A stretch of 64,000 bases of DNA from Bisporella sp. PMI_857. Lineage: Eukaryota > Ascomycota > Leotiomycetes > Helotiales > Helotiaceae. The translations under genes and the position numbers were made by a program. Below, piece by piece: positions 37,933-49,100 of the stretch. Numbering within the stretch: position 1 is the first letter of the stretch; every line of letters begins with the position of its first letter. The notes below the pieces were generated by a model that saw only the letters and a program-made list of their open reading frames with translations, had not been told where the DNA came from and ran no database searches. The DNA lies in NCBI GenBank assembly GCA_021307315.1, contig JAJSPD010000097.1, forward strand, positions 1-64,000. The letters run 5' to 3'.

Positions 37933-40136
37933 ATGGCCGTAGACAATGGGTCTACCCAGAATATTTCTGTCCGGAGGTATGTTCGGTCATGTCGATCTCA
38001 CTTTCGCCATGGCGAGGCTAATACAGAGGACTTTAGCCATGCTCATCAACACATTCCGGGAACTGTTGATATGAATGTTTCAGGTACTTTCTCATCAGGA
38101 CCTTGGTAAAAAGATATCCTGTCAGGGCTAACGCCAAATTTCTGCTCCAGAGGGAGAAGATACAGCTTATGGTCTTGCTTTGTATCCCACCCCCTCTCGA
38201 GATCCTAATGATCCTCTTCTTGTGGGCACTTTCCTTGTCTCGATCATCGACAGAGACAACAGCTTACTGTAATGGCATTATCCAGTGGCCAAGATGGAAG
38301 AAACACACAACTTTATTTCTCGTGTCGGCCTACTCCTTCCTCGCAAATAGCTCCTTGCTTGGTGCAAGCGTCTATGTCAACCATCTGGCTCATGTTTTCA
38401 GCAAAACTCCAAACGAAACATCACGACTTGTCACTTACCCCAACTTACTTTTTGGTTTCGGTTCCCTGATTTTTGTACCCATGTACCACAGGCTAGGACG
38501 TCGACCAGTCATGTTGATGTCGATCATAGTTGTATGCGCCTTACAGCTCCAAGTTACTGTTTAGATAAGCTAATTAATTGATGTAGTATGCTGTGGGACT
38601 CCTTGGCTGTGCTCTTGCAAGTTCATATGAGGGCCTCCTCGCTTTTCGAATCGTCCATGCCTTCGGCTCATCTGTGTGTGAGGCACTACCTGCACAGGTG
38701 GTAAACGATGTCTTCTTCTTGCATGAGCGGGGGAAGGCTTTGGGCTGGTACACCTGTGGGTTCCCATAAACCTTTAATTTAAGATACATTTTGACCCTCT
38801 TCCCAGATGAGCTTGTGCTGACCGAAGTCTTTGACAGTTGCAATTGCTACAGGAGCCCTTGGTGCGCTTCCAGCAGGTTATGTACTGTCTGGTGGCCGCT
38901 CCTATAAAGTCTTCTTCTGGATCGAATTCTCCGTTGCAGTTGCTCTCTTCCTGGGAGCATTTTTCCTCTTCGAAGAGACGATGTTCTTCCGTCAGAAGGA
39001 TGGAACCGAGAGCTTGTCAACAGAAACGAATGAAAGTGGCTCCAAGGTAGAAAATGTACAGCTCGAGTTCAAGGAGAGTAATGAGGACAGAGCCATTGAT
39101 CTTTTAACCCCACGGAGGAGGTCCTGGGCGCAACAGCTCAAGGTTATCGACAAAGACAGGATTGATCATGAATCCCCTGTCATAATGATGGTTGTGCGAT
39201 CATTCACGTACTACTTGGTTCCTCCAGTCTTCTGGGTTTGCTCAACATATGGTGTGTTCCTTCTACAGTTATGCAAAGCTCATACGCTTACTTCTCTTTC
39301 CAGGAATGGTCATCGGTCTTGCGGGCCTAGTTTTCACGTCAACATTCCCAGTTATCGTTGCGTCGCCACCATATAATTGGCCTATCGTAAGTAACTTCTA
39401 GACTCCTGTGTCTGTCCTATGACATTCGTAACTGCCTTTCCATTCACCTCCTTCCCAGGCCCTTTGGATATTCTCGACTAATTTTAGTTCACAGGAAAAC
39501 ACAGGACTCGTTTCACTCGCTGCATTAGTTGGCTATTTTGCTGCAGCCGGTCCTTTCAGCACCATTCCCGACCGCTTTTCAGCCTACCTTACTCGCCGAA
39601 ATAACGGCATACGTGAGGCCGAGTTTCGCCTCTGGTGCCTCGTCCCTGTGTTCTTTGTCTCTCCGGCGTCTCTTATTCTGTACGGATATGCCGCAGAGAG
39701 GCTGATGCACTGGACCGCCCTGATGGCTGCCATAGGAATGTTCCAATTTGGTAAGACACCACGCACTATCCGAGCCACAGTCGCGGTCTTTATCTTGACG
39801 CCTAATTTTCCCATGCTAACGCAGTCCATAATAGGTGCCTTCTTTTACCTCACCTACACACTTGCCTACGCTCTCGACTCGTACGAATCCAATATCCCGG
39901 AGATGCTGATTGCGATGAATGTTGGCAAGCAAGCCATCTCGTTCGGTTTCGGTTTTGAAGCAGTTCAGTGGATTTTAAACCTTGGGTACATCAGAGTCGT
40001 TGCGGGCATCTTCTGTGGTGTTTTAGTCATTAACAATCTTGCTGTACTGGGATTCCTTGGATTTGGAAAGCCTATGAGGACGTGGTTCTCCCAGACCTGG
40101 CTGGCAAGTTTCCACAAGAACAGCATTCGAGAGTAG
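37933..40136 (+). CDS. MFS transporter, DHA1-like
   Basis: Eight exons: 37933..38083, 38151..38221, 38286..38531, 38587..38755, 38838..39251, 39304..39386, 39459..39750 and 39835..40136, giving 575 residues with all phases matching. The N-terminal cytosolic part contains YPTPSRDPNDP before the first helix, then FGFGSLIFVPMYHRLGRRPVM (MFS motif A region) and CEALPAQVVNDVFFLHERG. A long charged central loop (about residues 245-295) separates the two six-helix halves. Family members are drug or polyamine exporters or importers of organic compounds. The splice at 39387-39458 is the least certain. By position it may export or import a compound handled by the oxygenase group. Confidence 0.88.
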
Positions 40137-40300
40137 TTTTCTTAGTAAGATATTCTTACTCTATATAATACCGTCACTGTTACTGTCGATGTTATATATT
40201 TAACGGCAATTATTTAAGACTCAACATCTAACTGAACTACCACCGTTCTTGGATATTTTTAATGCTATATTTTGTGGCAGGTGTTTTGTATATAAAAAAA

Positions 40301-40808
40301 ACGGCAAATATCAGAGATACCACCTAAAAGTCGATTAATATCACACATACCACCTTTTTTGTATCACTCTATCAGAGATACCACCTTTTTTGTCTTGGCA
40401 AACCATAAAAACGTAATAACGCAACAAATATAATAATTAAAAGTTGACAACTGTAGTTTTCAGTAAGTTATAGATTACTTTAATATCAATATAAATAAAT
40501 ATTATGTAAAGTTTTGTTATTACTATAATTAAACGATTATTTAGTGTAAAATTGGTAACTGTTATTTTAACATAAGATTTTAATATATAAACTTTATTTA
40601 ATGTGTTATTAATACACTTAGCTATAATAAATTGTGACTTATTATAACAAAAGCAAAAAAAAGTATAAAAAAATAAATATTTTCGCTTTAAAAAAGTGAG
40701 TTATAAAACCTGTACTCTAAAAAGGTGGTATCTCTGATAGAGTGATACAAAAAAGGTGGTATGTGTGATATTAATCGACTTTTAGGTGGTATCTCTGATA
40801 TTTGCCGT
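40301..40808. mobile_element. MITE-like element with 90-bp perfect terminal inverted repeats
   Basis: The 90 bases at 40301-40390 are the exact reverse complement of 40719-40808. Each arm carries TATCAGAGATACCACC twice, plus ACACATACCACCTTTTTT. The 328-bp interior is extremely AT-rich and non-coding. Both ends are flanked by runs of 7-8 A (40294-40300 and 40809-40816), which could be a target duplication but are too simple to prove one. The structure fits a non-autonomous DNA transposon. The superfamily is not identifiable. Confidence 0.85.
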
Positions 40809-41439
40809 AAAAAAAATGGAATTAGCGAAGTTACCAAAAGTGATGATTTGTTTTCATGAAGACAAAACGAAAGTGGAGCTGGTCTGGTTTGTTTCAACAA
40901 GTATTGTCATATAAAGCTATGCGAGGCGCGTTGTATAATACAGCGCATCCTCCAAGCTTTTGGAATATCAAACTACCTTATTATTATGATGTTTCAAATG
41001 CTGACTCTGACTCCAAAACACGCCACGTTTGTAAAGTTGGTGAACTTTCAAACAGCATCAAGACAAGTGTTTTCTATATAGTGATACATTGTGTGTAAAC
41101 ACCAAATAAGCTAGTTGTTGTCACAAATCCAAATCCTTAGCCTAGTCAAATAGCTACTAAATTGGTTTTATTACCAAAACATTAAAGTGAAATAAAATCT
41201 TAAAAAATCTAAAATAGTCAAGTAAATAGATTTTTGTCACAAACACGTTTTGGACACCCACTCCACTAGCATGAGGATAATGGTGGAAGGAGGGGCTCGC
41301 CTCTATTTGTAAGGGAAGTACTGGTAGAGACCAGCGGGTACCTAAGAGGTCTACTGGTAAAGGCGAATGTCAAGGGATTCTGGTTTGGGATCGGTCACAT
41401 AATGGGCCACCAACCCCGTGATCCAGCCAGTACAAGGCT

Positions 41440-41640
41440 CTATATAGGTAGTTAAGTTTTTAGGGTAGGAGCTTCACGCTTAAATACTTTAGTTATCTGA
41501 ATATAAATTATTTCGCTAGCCTCCTAACGTATTCACTTCTACGTGAAGAATCCTCGTGTAGCTAATTTTAATATACTGTACCAATCATCGTGCTCCAAGC
41601 CCTCTACAGAGCCCACGGCACCCCAGACCGTTGCGAATAC
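41440..41640 (+). repeat. LTR-like dispersed repeat, copy C (diverged)
   Basis: Shares CTCTATATAGGTAG-like sequence, then TTTAGTTATCTGAATAT, TAGCTTGTAAT-like and TACCAATCATCGTGCTCCAAGCCC-like blocks with 11780-11960. It is the most diverged of the three copies. Confidence 0.5.
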
Positions 41641-41928
41641 TTATTAAAATTAAAATTTATTCTAATAAAAGTGGTAGTAATACAGTAAAATAAGGATTAA
41701 ATGGGAAGTACCCCGCTGCACAAAGACTAAATGACAGTAATTTAAATTTATGATTCCTTGTCTAAGTGTAGGTTCCCTACACCTAACACGAATTTTTGTA
41801 GTGCAACACTCAACACGGGCCCTAATTTAGTGTGGAGCACTGTGGGTTCACACTACCCACTGATAGAGGACATGGGGCAACTACAATAGATGAGGGGAAA
41901 CGGAACCCTATAACCGACATCCGTAACC

Positions 41929-41935
41929 CGGTCCG
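41929..41935. promoter_or_regulatory. CGGTCCG palindrome before acyl-CoA dehydrogenase
   Basis: CGGTCCG lies 273 bp before the acyl-CoA dehydrogenase start. It matches CGGACCG/CGGTCCG sites at 14597, 14608, 20162 and 46275. Confidence 0.4.
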
Positions 41936-42207
41936 TGTCTCCGCTTGCACAACATTGTGGTGTCTCACAAATGCCAACCACAATAAGCGGCATCCGACTT
42001 CTCACCATATTCTGATGCAATAGCATTGGTATTTTGTATTAACATGATGCCGCTTCACTTCGGCAAGTCCGAGAAGCATCATGCCTTGGCGTACCTTATC
42101 CATTTTTTGCAGACTCATACGCAGAGAGTTTTCGTACCTAGTCGGTAAATATTAATTGCTCTTCATTGCAAAGCCAACAGGTTTACCTAACCCTTTAAAA
42201 TTTCATC

Positions 42208-43695
42208 ATGTCGAAACTATACACACCAGTACCGTTTGCAGAGCCGCTGTGGTACTCCCGTGGCAACAGCCCCTATTATAACGCTTCTCATGAACGCCTT
42301 CGCGATGCGGTGCGTGCATATATGGAAGAAAGGATTATTCCTTTCTGCGTAGAATGGGAAGAACAAGGATTTGTACCTAAAGAGGTATAAAACGTGACTC
42401 TGAATCCGCTCATCCAGAAATGAGAGCTAAAGATTTGAAGGTCCTCAATGAACATTCTCGTAGAGGGTACACAGCTGTGTCGATTAATCCTGCTGCGGTA
42501 TCTCAGTACATGGGTGACGTGAAACTCCCTGGCGGACTAACGCCCCAAGAATGGGATGGGTTCCACGATCTCATCTGCATAGATGAGATTGCTCGTTGTG
42601 GTTACTTGGGGTCATTTGGGCTTTGGGTTGTGGCGATTCGATTGGGTGTCCCCCAGTCGTGAATTACGGATCTGAGTCGCAAAAGAAAAAGTTTCTACCT
42701 CCTGTCATTTCCGGCAAAGCTAGATTCTGTCTTGGGGTTACTGAGCCAGACGGTGAGTTCTTTGGGTTTTTAAGAAATTATAATTAGATCTCGTTGACAT
42801 GAAATAGCTGGGTCTGATGTTGCAAACATCGCCACTACCGCGGAGAGGATCGGAGATAACTACATAGTCAACGGCGCGAAAAAATGGATCACAAACGGAA
42901 TGTGGGCAGATTACTGTACCGCAGCTGTACGTACTGGTGGGCCTGGAAAGGGAGGAATCTCCGCGCTCGTTATTCCGCTGAATTCCAAAGGTGTGACGCG
43001 AAGGAAGATTCTTAACTCAGGTGTCTCAGCAAGCGGCTCAACATATCTAGAGTTTGATGATGTGGTGGTGCCTGTCGAAAATCTCCTCGGACAAGAGAAT
43101 AAAGGCTTCAAGATCATTATGTCTAGTAAGTAATGATTCGTCGCTCATGAATGTCGCTGCTTGACTTATATGAAACCTAGATTTTAATCATGAGCGTCTC
43201 TGGCTCGCTTGTACAAGTCTAAGATTGGCACGCATGTGTCTCCGCGATGCCTATGAGCATGCACTTACAAGAAAAACTTTCGGAAAGGCACTCATTGATC
43301 ATCAAGCAATCCGCACCAAATTCTCCACGTTGGCGGCTAGAATTTTGCCTGCACATTCATTCATGGAGTCATTAGTTGCTTTATCTGAGGCCACGAATAA
43401 CACCAAGAAGACAGACGCCGTGAGCTTGGACCCAAAGTATGGTGGCCTGATTGCTGTTCTCAAGGTTGTCGCTGGTAGAACTCTGGAGGAGACAGTGCGA
43501 GAAATGCAACAGGTCATGGGCGGCCTTGGATATTCGAGAACTGGGAAAGGGGCGAGGATAGAGCAGGTCAGTAGAGATATGAGAGTTATGGTTGTAGGCG
43601 GCGGAAGCGAGGAGATCCTGAGCGAACTTGCCTTTGTCCAAGAAAAAAGAGATCTAGAAGATATTTCAACTCTGAAAGTAGGTTGTAAGCTGTAG
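42208..43695 (+). CDS. acyl-CoA dehydrogenase, one-base frame break
   Basis: Exons 42208..42384, 42441..42752, 42808..43125 and 43181..43695 (about 435 residues). Motifs: YSRGNSPYYN near the start, CLGVTEPDAGSD across the second intron, WITNG, then NHERLWLA, whose Glu lies where isovaleryl- and long-chain-type dehydrogenases keep the catalytic base, and QVMGGLGYS. Exon 2 is one nucleotide short: frame changes at a GGGG run (42608-42611), joining CGYLG in one frame to VIWALGCGDSIGCPP in the next. This is a real disabling deletion or a homopolymer error. It would oxidise a (branched) acyl-CoA to the enoyl-CoA, which the carboxylase needs. The C-terminus reads CKL, a peroxisomal-type tail, but GTAGGT and GTAAGC donor-like strings just before it leave the 3' end uncertain. 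Confidence 0.85.
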
Positions 43696-43982
43696 GCTGT
43701 AGTCACTGAACATGCAGGTAGTCATGATATTGCCTAAACACTGAGACCAATTTGCCAAAGTGCTGATCCTGTAAAGAGTTATTGTCGATAGTAGATCGCA
43801 CAGTCCTTTTCCCACTGATCTTGGTAACCGATCTCATATTGTAGATCAACAAAAGTGCCGAAGCAATGATGACAACCACTCTGATTATTGAAACTATGAG
43901 AACTTCACTTAAGGAGTGTAACTGACACACATGAACACTCTACCAGGTGAATCTATAACCAGTCTTTAGCTATTCGGTAGTT

Positions 43983-46013
43983 TTAGATACGAGCGAGTCC
44001 TTTGAACCCTGAATTCCCAATAACTGGATAAATCGTCACAATCTCCAAACACATCCCTAACACATCGCGAGTATCCCTCGGATCAATGATCCCATCATCT
44101 AGCAAATGCGCACTCGTATGATATGGGTCCGAATCTTTCTTCACTTGCTCCTTAAATAGCTCAATCTCACTGGCTAATTTATCTTCCACAACCTGTTTTT
44201 TGCCTTTCCCCGCCGACCCACGAGCAATTGCCTCCATTACACCACCAAGCTGATCAGGCCCCATAACTGAGCACCGTGAGGTTGGCCAGGAAAACAAAAA
44301 TCGTGGCTCATACGCCCTCCCACACATTGCATAGTTTCCAGCACCGTAAGAGGCACCGCAGATGATGCTAATATGTGGCACCGTGCTTGTACTCACGGTG
44401 CTAACAAGCTGAGCGCCTTTCTTGATAAGGCCAGCTCGTTCCGTGGCGAGACCGATCATGAAGCCGGTGACATTGTGCATAAATATAATTGGCGTGCGGC
44501 TATAAAATTTGTTAATCTCATGCTGAGCATGTCTATAGAGCATTTATACCATTGGTTACACAATTTAATAAATTGTGTGGCTTTATCTGATTCGTTGGGA
44601 AAAATTACTGGGTGTTGGTTTGCGACAATACCGGTCAGATGCCCTAAAGACTTCGTTAGTGGATTTAAACCTGCGCAGAATACGTACCGTGAATGTGCGC
44701 CCATGCAGTGATCATGCCTTTTCCGTACTGGGGTTTAAATAGCTCGATCCTTGAGCTGTCTACTGTTCGCAGCAGAACCTCCATCATGTCAAGGGGAAGC
44801 CTGATGTCGGGATTCATTATGCCTAAAATATCCTCCGGACTATACAATGGTTCTCGGGATTCCAGAGCATCGATGTGGCGCCTCAGCTGTTCCTTAGCCT
44901 TAGATGTGGTGAGAATCCATTCCCTAGCTTTACGTATGGCATCGAGCATGCTATATGTCAGTGACTTCTAAAATGAACTAAGAGTTCCAATCTTACTCAT
45001 CACTAGCCAGTTGATCTGACAAGCCCGTCACTGTAGAGTGCATATCCGCACCACCAAGTGCCTCGGCGTTTGCAATTTCACCAGTGGCCGCCTTTACTAA
45101 GGGCGGACCACCTAGGAAAACCTGGGCTTGATCTTTAACGAATATTGTGTAGTCCGATAACGCAGGATGGTAGGCCCCACCAGCTGTTGATGACCCGAAG
45201 ACGATCGCGCAACTTGGCTGCCCGTTCTGGGAGCGCAGTGCGAGATCTCTAAATATTTGGCCCCCCTTATGGAAGACGCGGAATTGCTGAGGGAGGAAGA
45301 CTCCAGCCTAAAATAGTCAGTCTCGTGGCCTTTTGGATCTATGGATTGCGGAGAACTCAACTGATTGCACTAGAGCAATGAGTGGGAGGTTATTCTTTGT
45401 TGCAATGGCGGTAATCCGATTTTGCTTCAAAACTGGAGATATGTCAGAACAGAGAAACTAATGGGAGAGAGAGCGAAGCAAACCCGTAAATTCATTCCAA
45501 GCCGCTCCTTTCAGAGTTGGAATGTGAGCCAAAATCATGCAGATCACACCACTTATGCCTATTAGCAGAACATTTGCCATACCGATTGATTGCATGAACA
45601 AAACAATCTTGAAGAGAATACTAGCATACATACCTCACAATACCGATTCCAGCAACTAAGCTGGCAGAAGGCGACGAGCCCTCAAGTTGGTGTCCAGCAA
45701 AGCTACAGATCTCTAAGAAAGGCGTTCCTGGATCGCGGAGAAGGGCAACTCTATCGCGTGCTGGACCAGTCATTATGATTTCCTACCTTACTGTAGTATA
45801 TAGCTTACCCAGGAGCTGGCTTTTAGTGTGTTTTTCCATCGCTTCTTTCGAAAAACTCTCCAAGCTTGCTTTTGCCGATGCAACTTGGTATTCATTGATG
45901 ATGGACTCCCACTTCCCCGCATTCTCAATAAATGATGGTGATTCATTATTTATCTTGCTTTTATATTGCGGAAACATAGAAAGCTTTGTCTGCGATGATC
46001 TTGTCGTTGCCAT
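43983..46013 (-). CDS. biotin-dependent acyl-CoA carboxylase beta subunit (methylcrotonyl-CoA carboxylase-like)
   Basis: Eight exons: complement(43983..44499, 44550..44643, 44688..44950, 44997..45307, 45362..45432, 45484..45551, 45634..45760, 45809..46013), 551 residues, all in phase. It follows the MCC beta pattern closely: [73 protein letters not shown] and [18 protein letters not shown]. Both carboxyltransferase halves with their oxyanion glycines are present, and it would move CO2 from biotin to the enoyl-CoA together with the alpha subunit at 14796. The N-terminus ([12 protein letters not shown]) is Ser/Thr/Lys-rich and might target mitochondria. The C-terminus, ARI, is at most a weak peroxisomal variant. 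Divergent from the acyl-CoA synthetase. Confidence 0.93.
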
Positions 46014-46512
46014 TTTGGGTGTTGTGCTGTGATGTTGCGAAGATGAATTTCGACGTAACCGAAGGTACTGGGAGAAAGTCTCCAAATTGCAAAATTCGAA
46101 ACAACACATATCCTTACCAATAATGCACTATTATTATTAGGAATATCCAGCAGGACCGTCATTACTGTTTTCAAAGTGTAGTCAGAAAATGGTCCTTTCG
46201 GTCTCGCATGCCATGGGGCGGGGTGTCGGACACGGCTTTGCTACTACCGCCTTCGGCTCAAACCATCTCATCACCGGACCGGCCCGGGATAACACCCGAG
46301 AACACCGTTGCTGTGATGTATTCAGGGACCCGCACTCTCAAGGGAATCTAAGTTTAGAATAGTGCTGTGCTTTCCCTCATCATGGGAGTGTTCTAATCAA
46401 ATTTTCTTCCTGTCCTGGTCTCTCCTACGACCGTGGTGTTGCATGACTGCCAGCGCTGCTCTTCACCAGAAAGTACTTCTTCTATTTTCATATATTCCTA
46501 GTTCCTAAAAAA
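46014..46512. promoter_or_regulatory. divergent promoter, carboxylase beta / acyl-CoA synthetase
   Basis: The 499-bp region is locally GC-rich at 46200-46320 and contains CGGACCG at 46275-46281 within CACCGGACCGGCCCGG. It sits 262 bp from the carboxylase start and 232 bp from the synthetase start, like the site pair at 14597-14614. Confidence 0.5.
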
Positions 46513-48466
46513 ATGGCTTCCACGCACGTAAATAGCCCGTATGAGACTAGTGCGGCTTCAGAAAAGCTGTTATCCTTTGTCACCGGATCTACCCACGAAG
46601 AGTTACAGAACACAACACTTGGTCGCCTCCTAGAGGAAAAGGCAGTAGAAAACCCAAAGGCCCAATGTCTTGTCTTCTCGGAGGTCAATAAACGCTTCAC
46701 GTACTGCGAACTATACAAAAGGAGTCTGGATGTTGGCAAGGCTCTGATAGCACACGGAGTAAAGAAAGGAGATAGGGTTGGAATACTGGCTGGAAACTGT
46801 TCGCCTTATGTGGAACTTATATTTGCTTGCTCGCATGTTGGAGCTGCACTTGTAGTGCTCAATATCGCATATACAGTGTCCGAAATAAAAGCAGCTGTCA
46901 CTCATGCAGGTATTTTGCGCTTATGGTGAATCCCAGGACGTGCTAAATTTGGATTAACAGGTTGTAAACTTTTACTCACATCTCCCACTATCGGGAAAAA
47001 TTCAAACGAACCTCTGGTTGAGTTGCTAGAGAAAGAATGGCCCTGGCGAGATATACCAGAGCTTCAAGCAGTGATCTTGCTAGGCTCCGCGAAAACAAGT
47101 TTGTTCTCAAATTATGAAACATTTGTTGAAAAAGGATCAGGTATCTCTTGGAGTTCACTTCAAAAATATATAGAAGCCACAAGTCCTGATGACGTCTGTA
47201 ATCTTCAGTTCACGAGCGGAACTACTGGGTCTCCGAAGGCTGCTATGCTAACGCACAAGTATGAGCCACCTTGCTATAGCCACTTTAGCTTGACTGATTT
47301 TCTCTAGCAACATTGTCAACAATGGTTACTTTGTTGGAGAGCGAATGCATCTCACACCTAACGACATTATTTGCTGTCCACCTCCACTTTTCCATTGCTT
47401 CGGCTTAGTACTTGGTCTCCTGGCAGCAATTACGCACGGAAGTAGTGTTGTTTTCCCGAGCGAGACATTCAACGCAAGAGCAACCATTGACGCGGTTATC
47501 AGAGAAAAGTGTACAGTTTTGCATGGTGTTCCGACGATGTTCTCAGCGCAATTGGAACAAGTGAATCCGGAGATGGATTTTTCGAGTCTGCGGACTGGGA
47601 TTGCTGCTGGGACATCAGTGCCACGCAAGATCATGGAAGATCTCAGAGAGAAACTGAACTTGTCGGGAATTACTATTACTTACGGTAATCAGACTCAATA
47701 AAGAGCTTTTCTTAGAGTTTCCATTGGGAAATCTGAGGCTAACAATGGAAGGAATGACCGAAACATCACCTGCAAGCTTTATGACATTTGTCAATGACCC
47801 TGTAGAGAAACGGTTAGCAACTGTTGGAAAGATCTTACCACATATGAAAGCCAAGATTCTGAATCCTCAAGGAGAGATCGTATCAAGAGGAACCCCTGGC
47901 GAGCTATTCGTCGCTGGCTTTGCGCTACAAAAAGGATACTGGAAAAGTCCTGAAAAGACTGCAGAGGTAATGACGACCGATAAAAATGGAACAACATGGA
48001 TGCGAACAGGTGATGAGGCAACTTTTGATGAAGAAGGGTACTGCCGCATCACTGGCAGGATAAAAGACATTATCATTCGAGGTAGGTAGCATATTCTAAA
48101 ATATAACACAAACGCTAATCAAGACAAGGTGGCGAGAACATCTTCCCGCTCGAGATTGAGGAACGACTAATTCAACATCCGGCTATTATCGAGGCTTGCG
48201 TAGTCGGTTTATCAGACCCGAAGTATAATGAGGTAGTGTGCGCATTCCTTTTACATAGATGTAAACAAGCAAAGCCTTCATCAAGTGAAATCCGAGGGTA
48301 TGTTAGAGAGAAGCTAGCTTGGCATAAGGCACCAACATATATCTTCTGGCTTACAGAAAATGAGGATTTCCCAAGGACAGGGAGTGGGAAAATAAAGAAG
48401 TTCGTCCTTCAGAAAAGAGGAGAGGAGTTGATCAAAGAGTCAAAGGTAGCAAGATCGAAGCTCTAG
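46513..48466 (+). CDS. acyl-CoA synthetase (AMP-forming), peroxisomal signal
   Basis: Exons 46513..46909, 46961..47258, 47308..47684, 47752..48081 and 48129..48466, 579 residues. Adenylate-forming motifs in order: FTSGTTGSPKAAMLTH (phosphate loop), TYGMTETSP, RTGDEATFDEEGYCRITGRIKDII and, near the C-terminus, the catalytic Lys in PRTGSGKIKK. It most resembles medium-chain/4-coumarate-type ligases. It would convert a free branched or medium-chain acid to its CoA ester with ATP. The protein ends in SKL, the canonical type 1 peroxisomal signal. Shares its promoter with carboxylase beta, so it is probably the entry step of the pathway. Confidence 0.93.
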
Positions 48467-49100
48467 ATTTTAAGCATTTACGTAATTAATTAAAGATTTA
48501 AAAGAGCTACTTTTTCCTATTACGTTATTGCATTATTAGTATAATTTTGTTGCAAATATACTATACTAACTTATAAAGGCAGCCATGTATATTAGTTTTT
48601 AATTGCCTTTAATTTGTCTAGATATCTTCCAGTACTTAATCGCCTTCTTATGCTTCATTTGGTGATTTAGTAGTAGGTATTTAAACATGTTAGATGTGCC
48701 GAATAAGGAAAACCAATTTCGACACGTCATAACTAAAGTGCAGTTGATCATTATTAATTCTCTTGTTTAACGTGCCTCGCTACTTAAGCTCGTGATGTAA
48801 GCAAATGCCTTGCTGTTTAGAAGGAGATGATCTTGAAGGAAAATGCGAGATCTAGCTAGGGATTCATACTAATGCCACATTTATATTAAGTTGCCGATTT
48901 CATAGGCAACTTGAATTGATCATATTGCTTAAGACTAATGCTAAATTTAGATTCCGTATTCAGTCTTCTAAAAATGGCCTTCCAGGCTGAAGCAATTAGC
49001 TAGGTGGGCTTGTCTATGTATTTGAGATTCCTAAATTCCTCCACTGGGGTCAGAAAGTGACCAAACTTAGGAAGTCCGTAATTAGGAAAGGAACGCTTCT
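48467..49100. other. convergent AT-rich intergenic stretch
   Basis: 3' flanks of the synthetase and the alcohol dehydrogenase, about 630 bp, AT-rich. No gene, repeat pair or RNA structure was recognised. Confidence 0.5.

Larger units (their letters stand above)
40137..42207. other. 2-kb gene-free block with MITE, LTR-like repeat and promoter
   Basis: Contains the MITE-like element (40301-40808), the diverged LTR-like copy C (41440-41640) and, upstream of the acyl-CoA dehydrogenase, a CGGTCCG site (41929-41935). The rest is AT-rich without gene signals. Confidence 0.55.
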
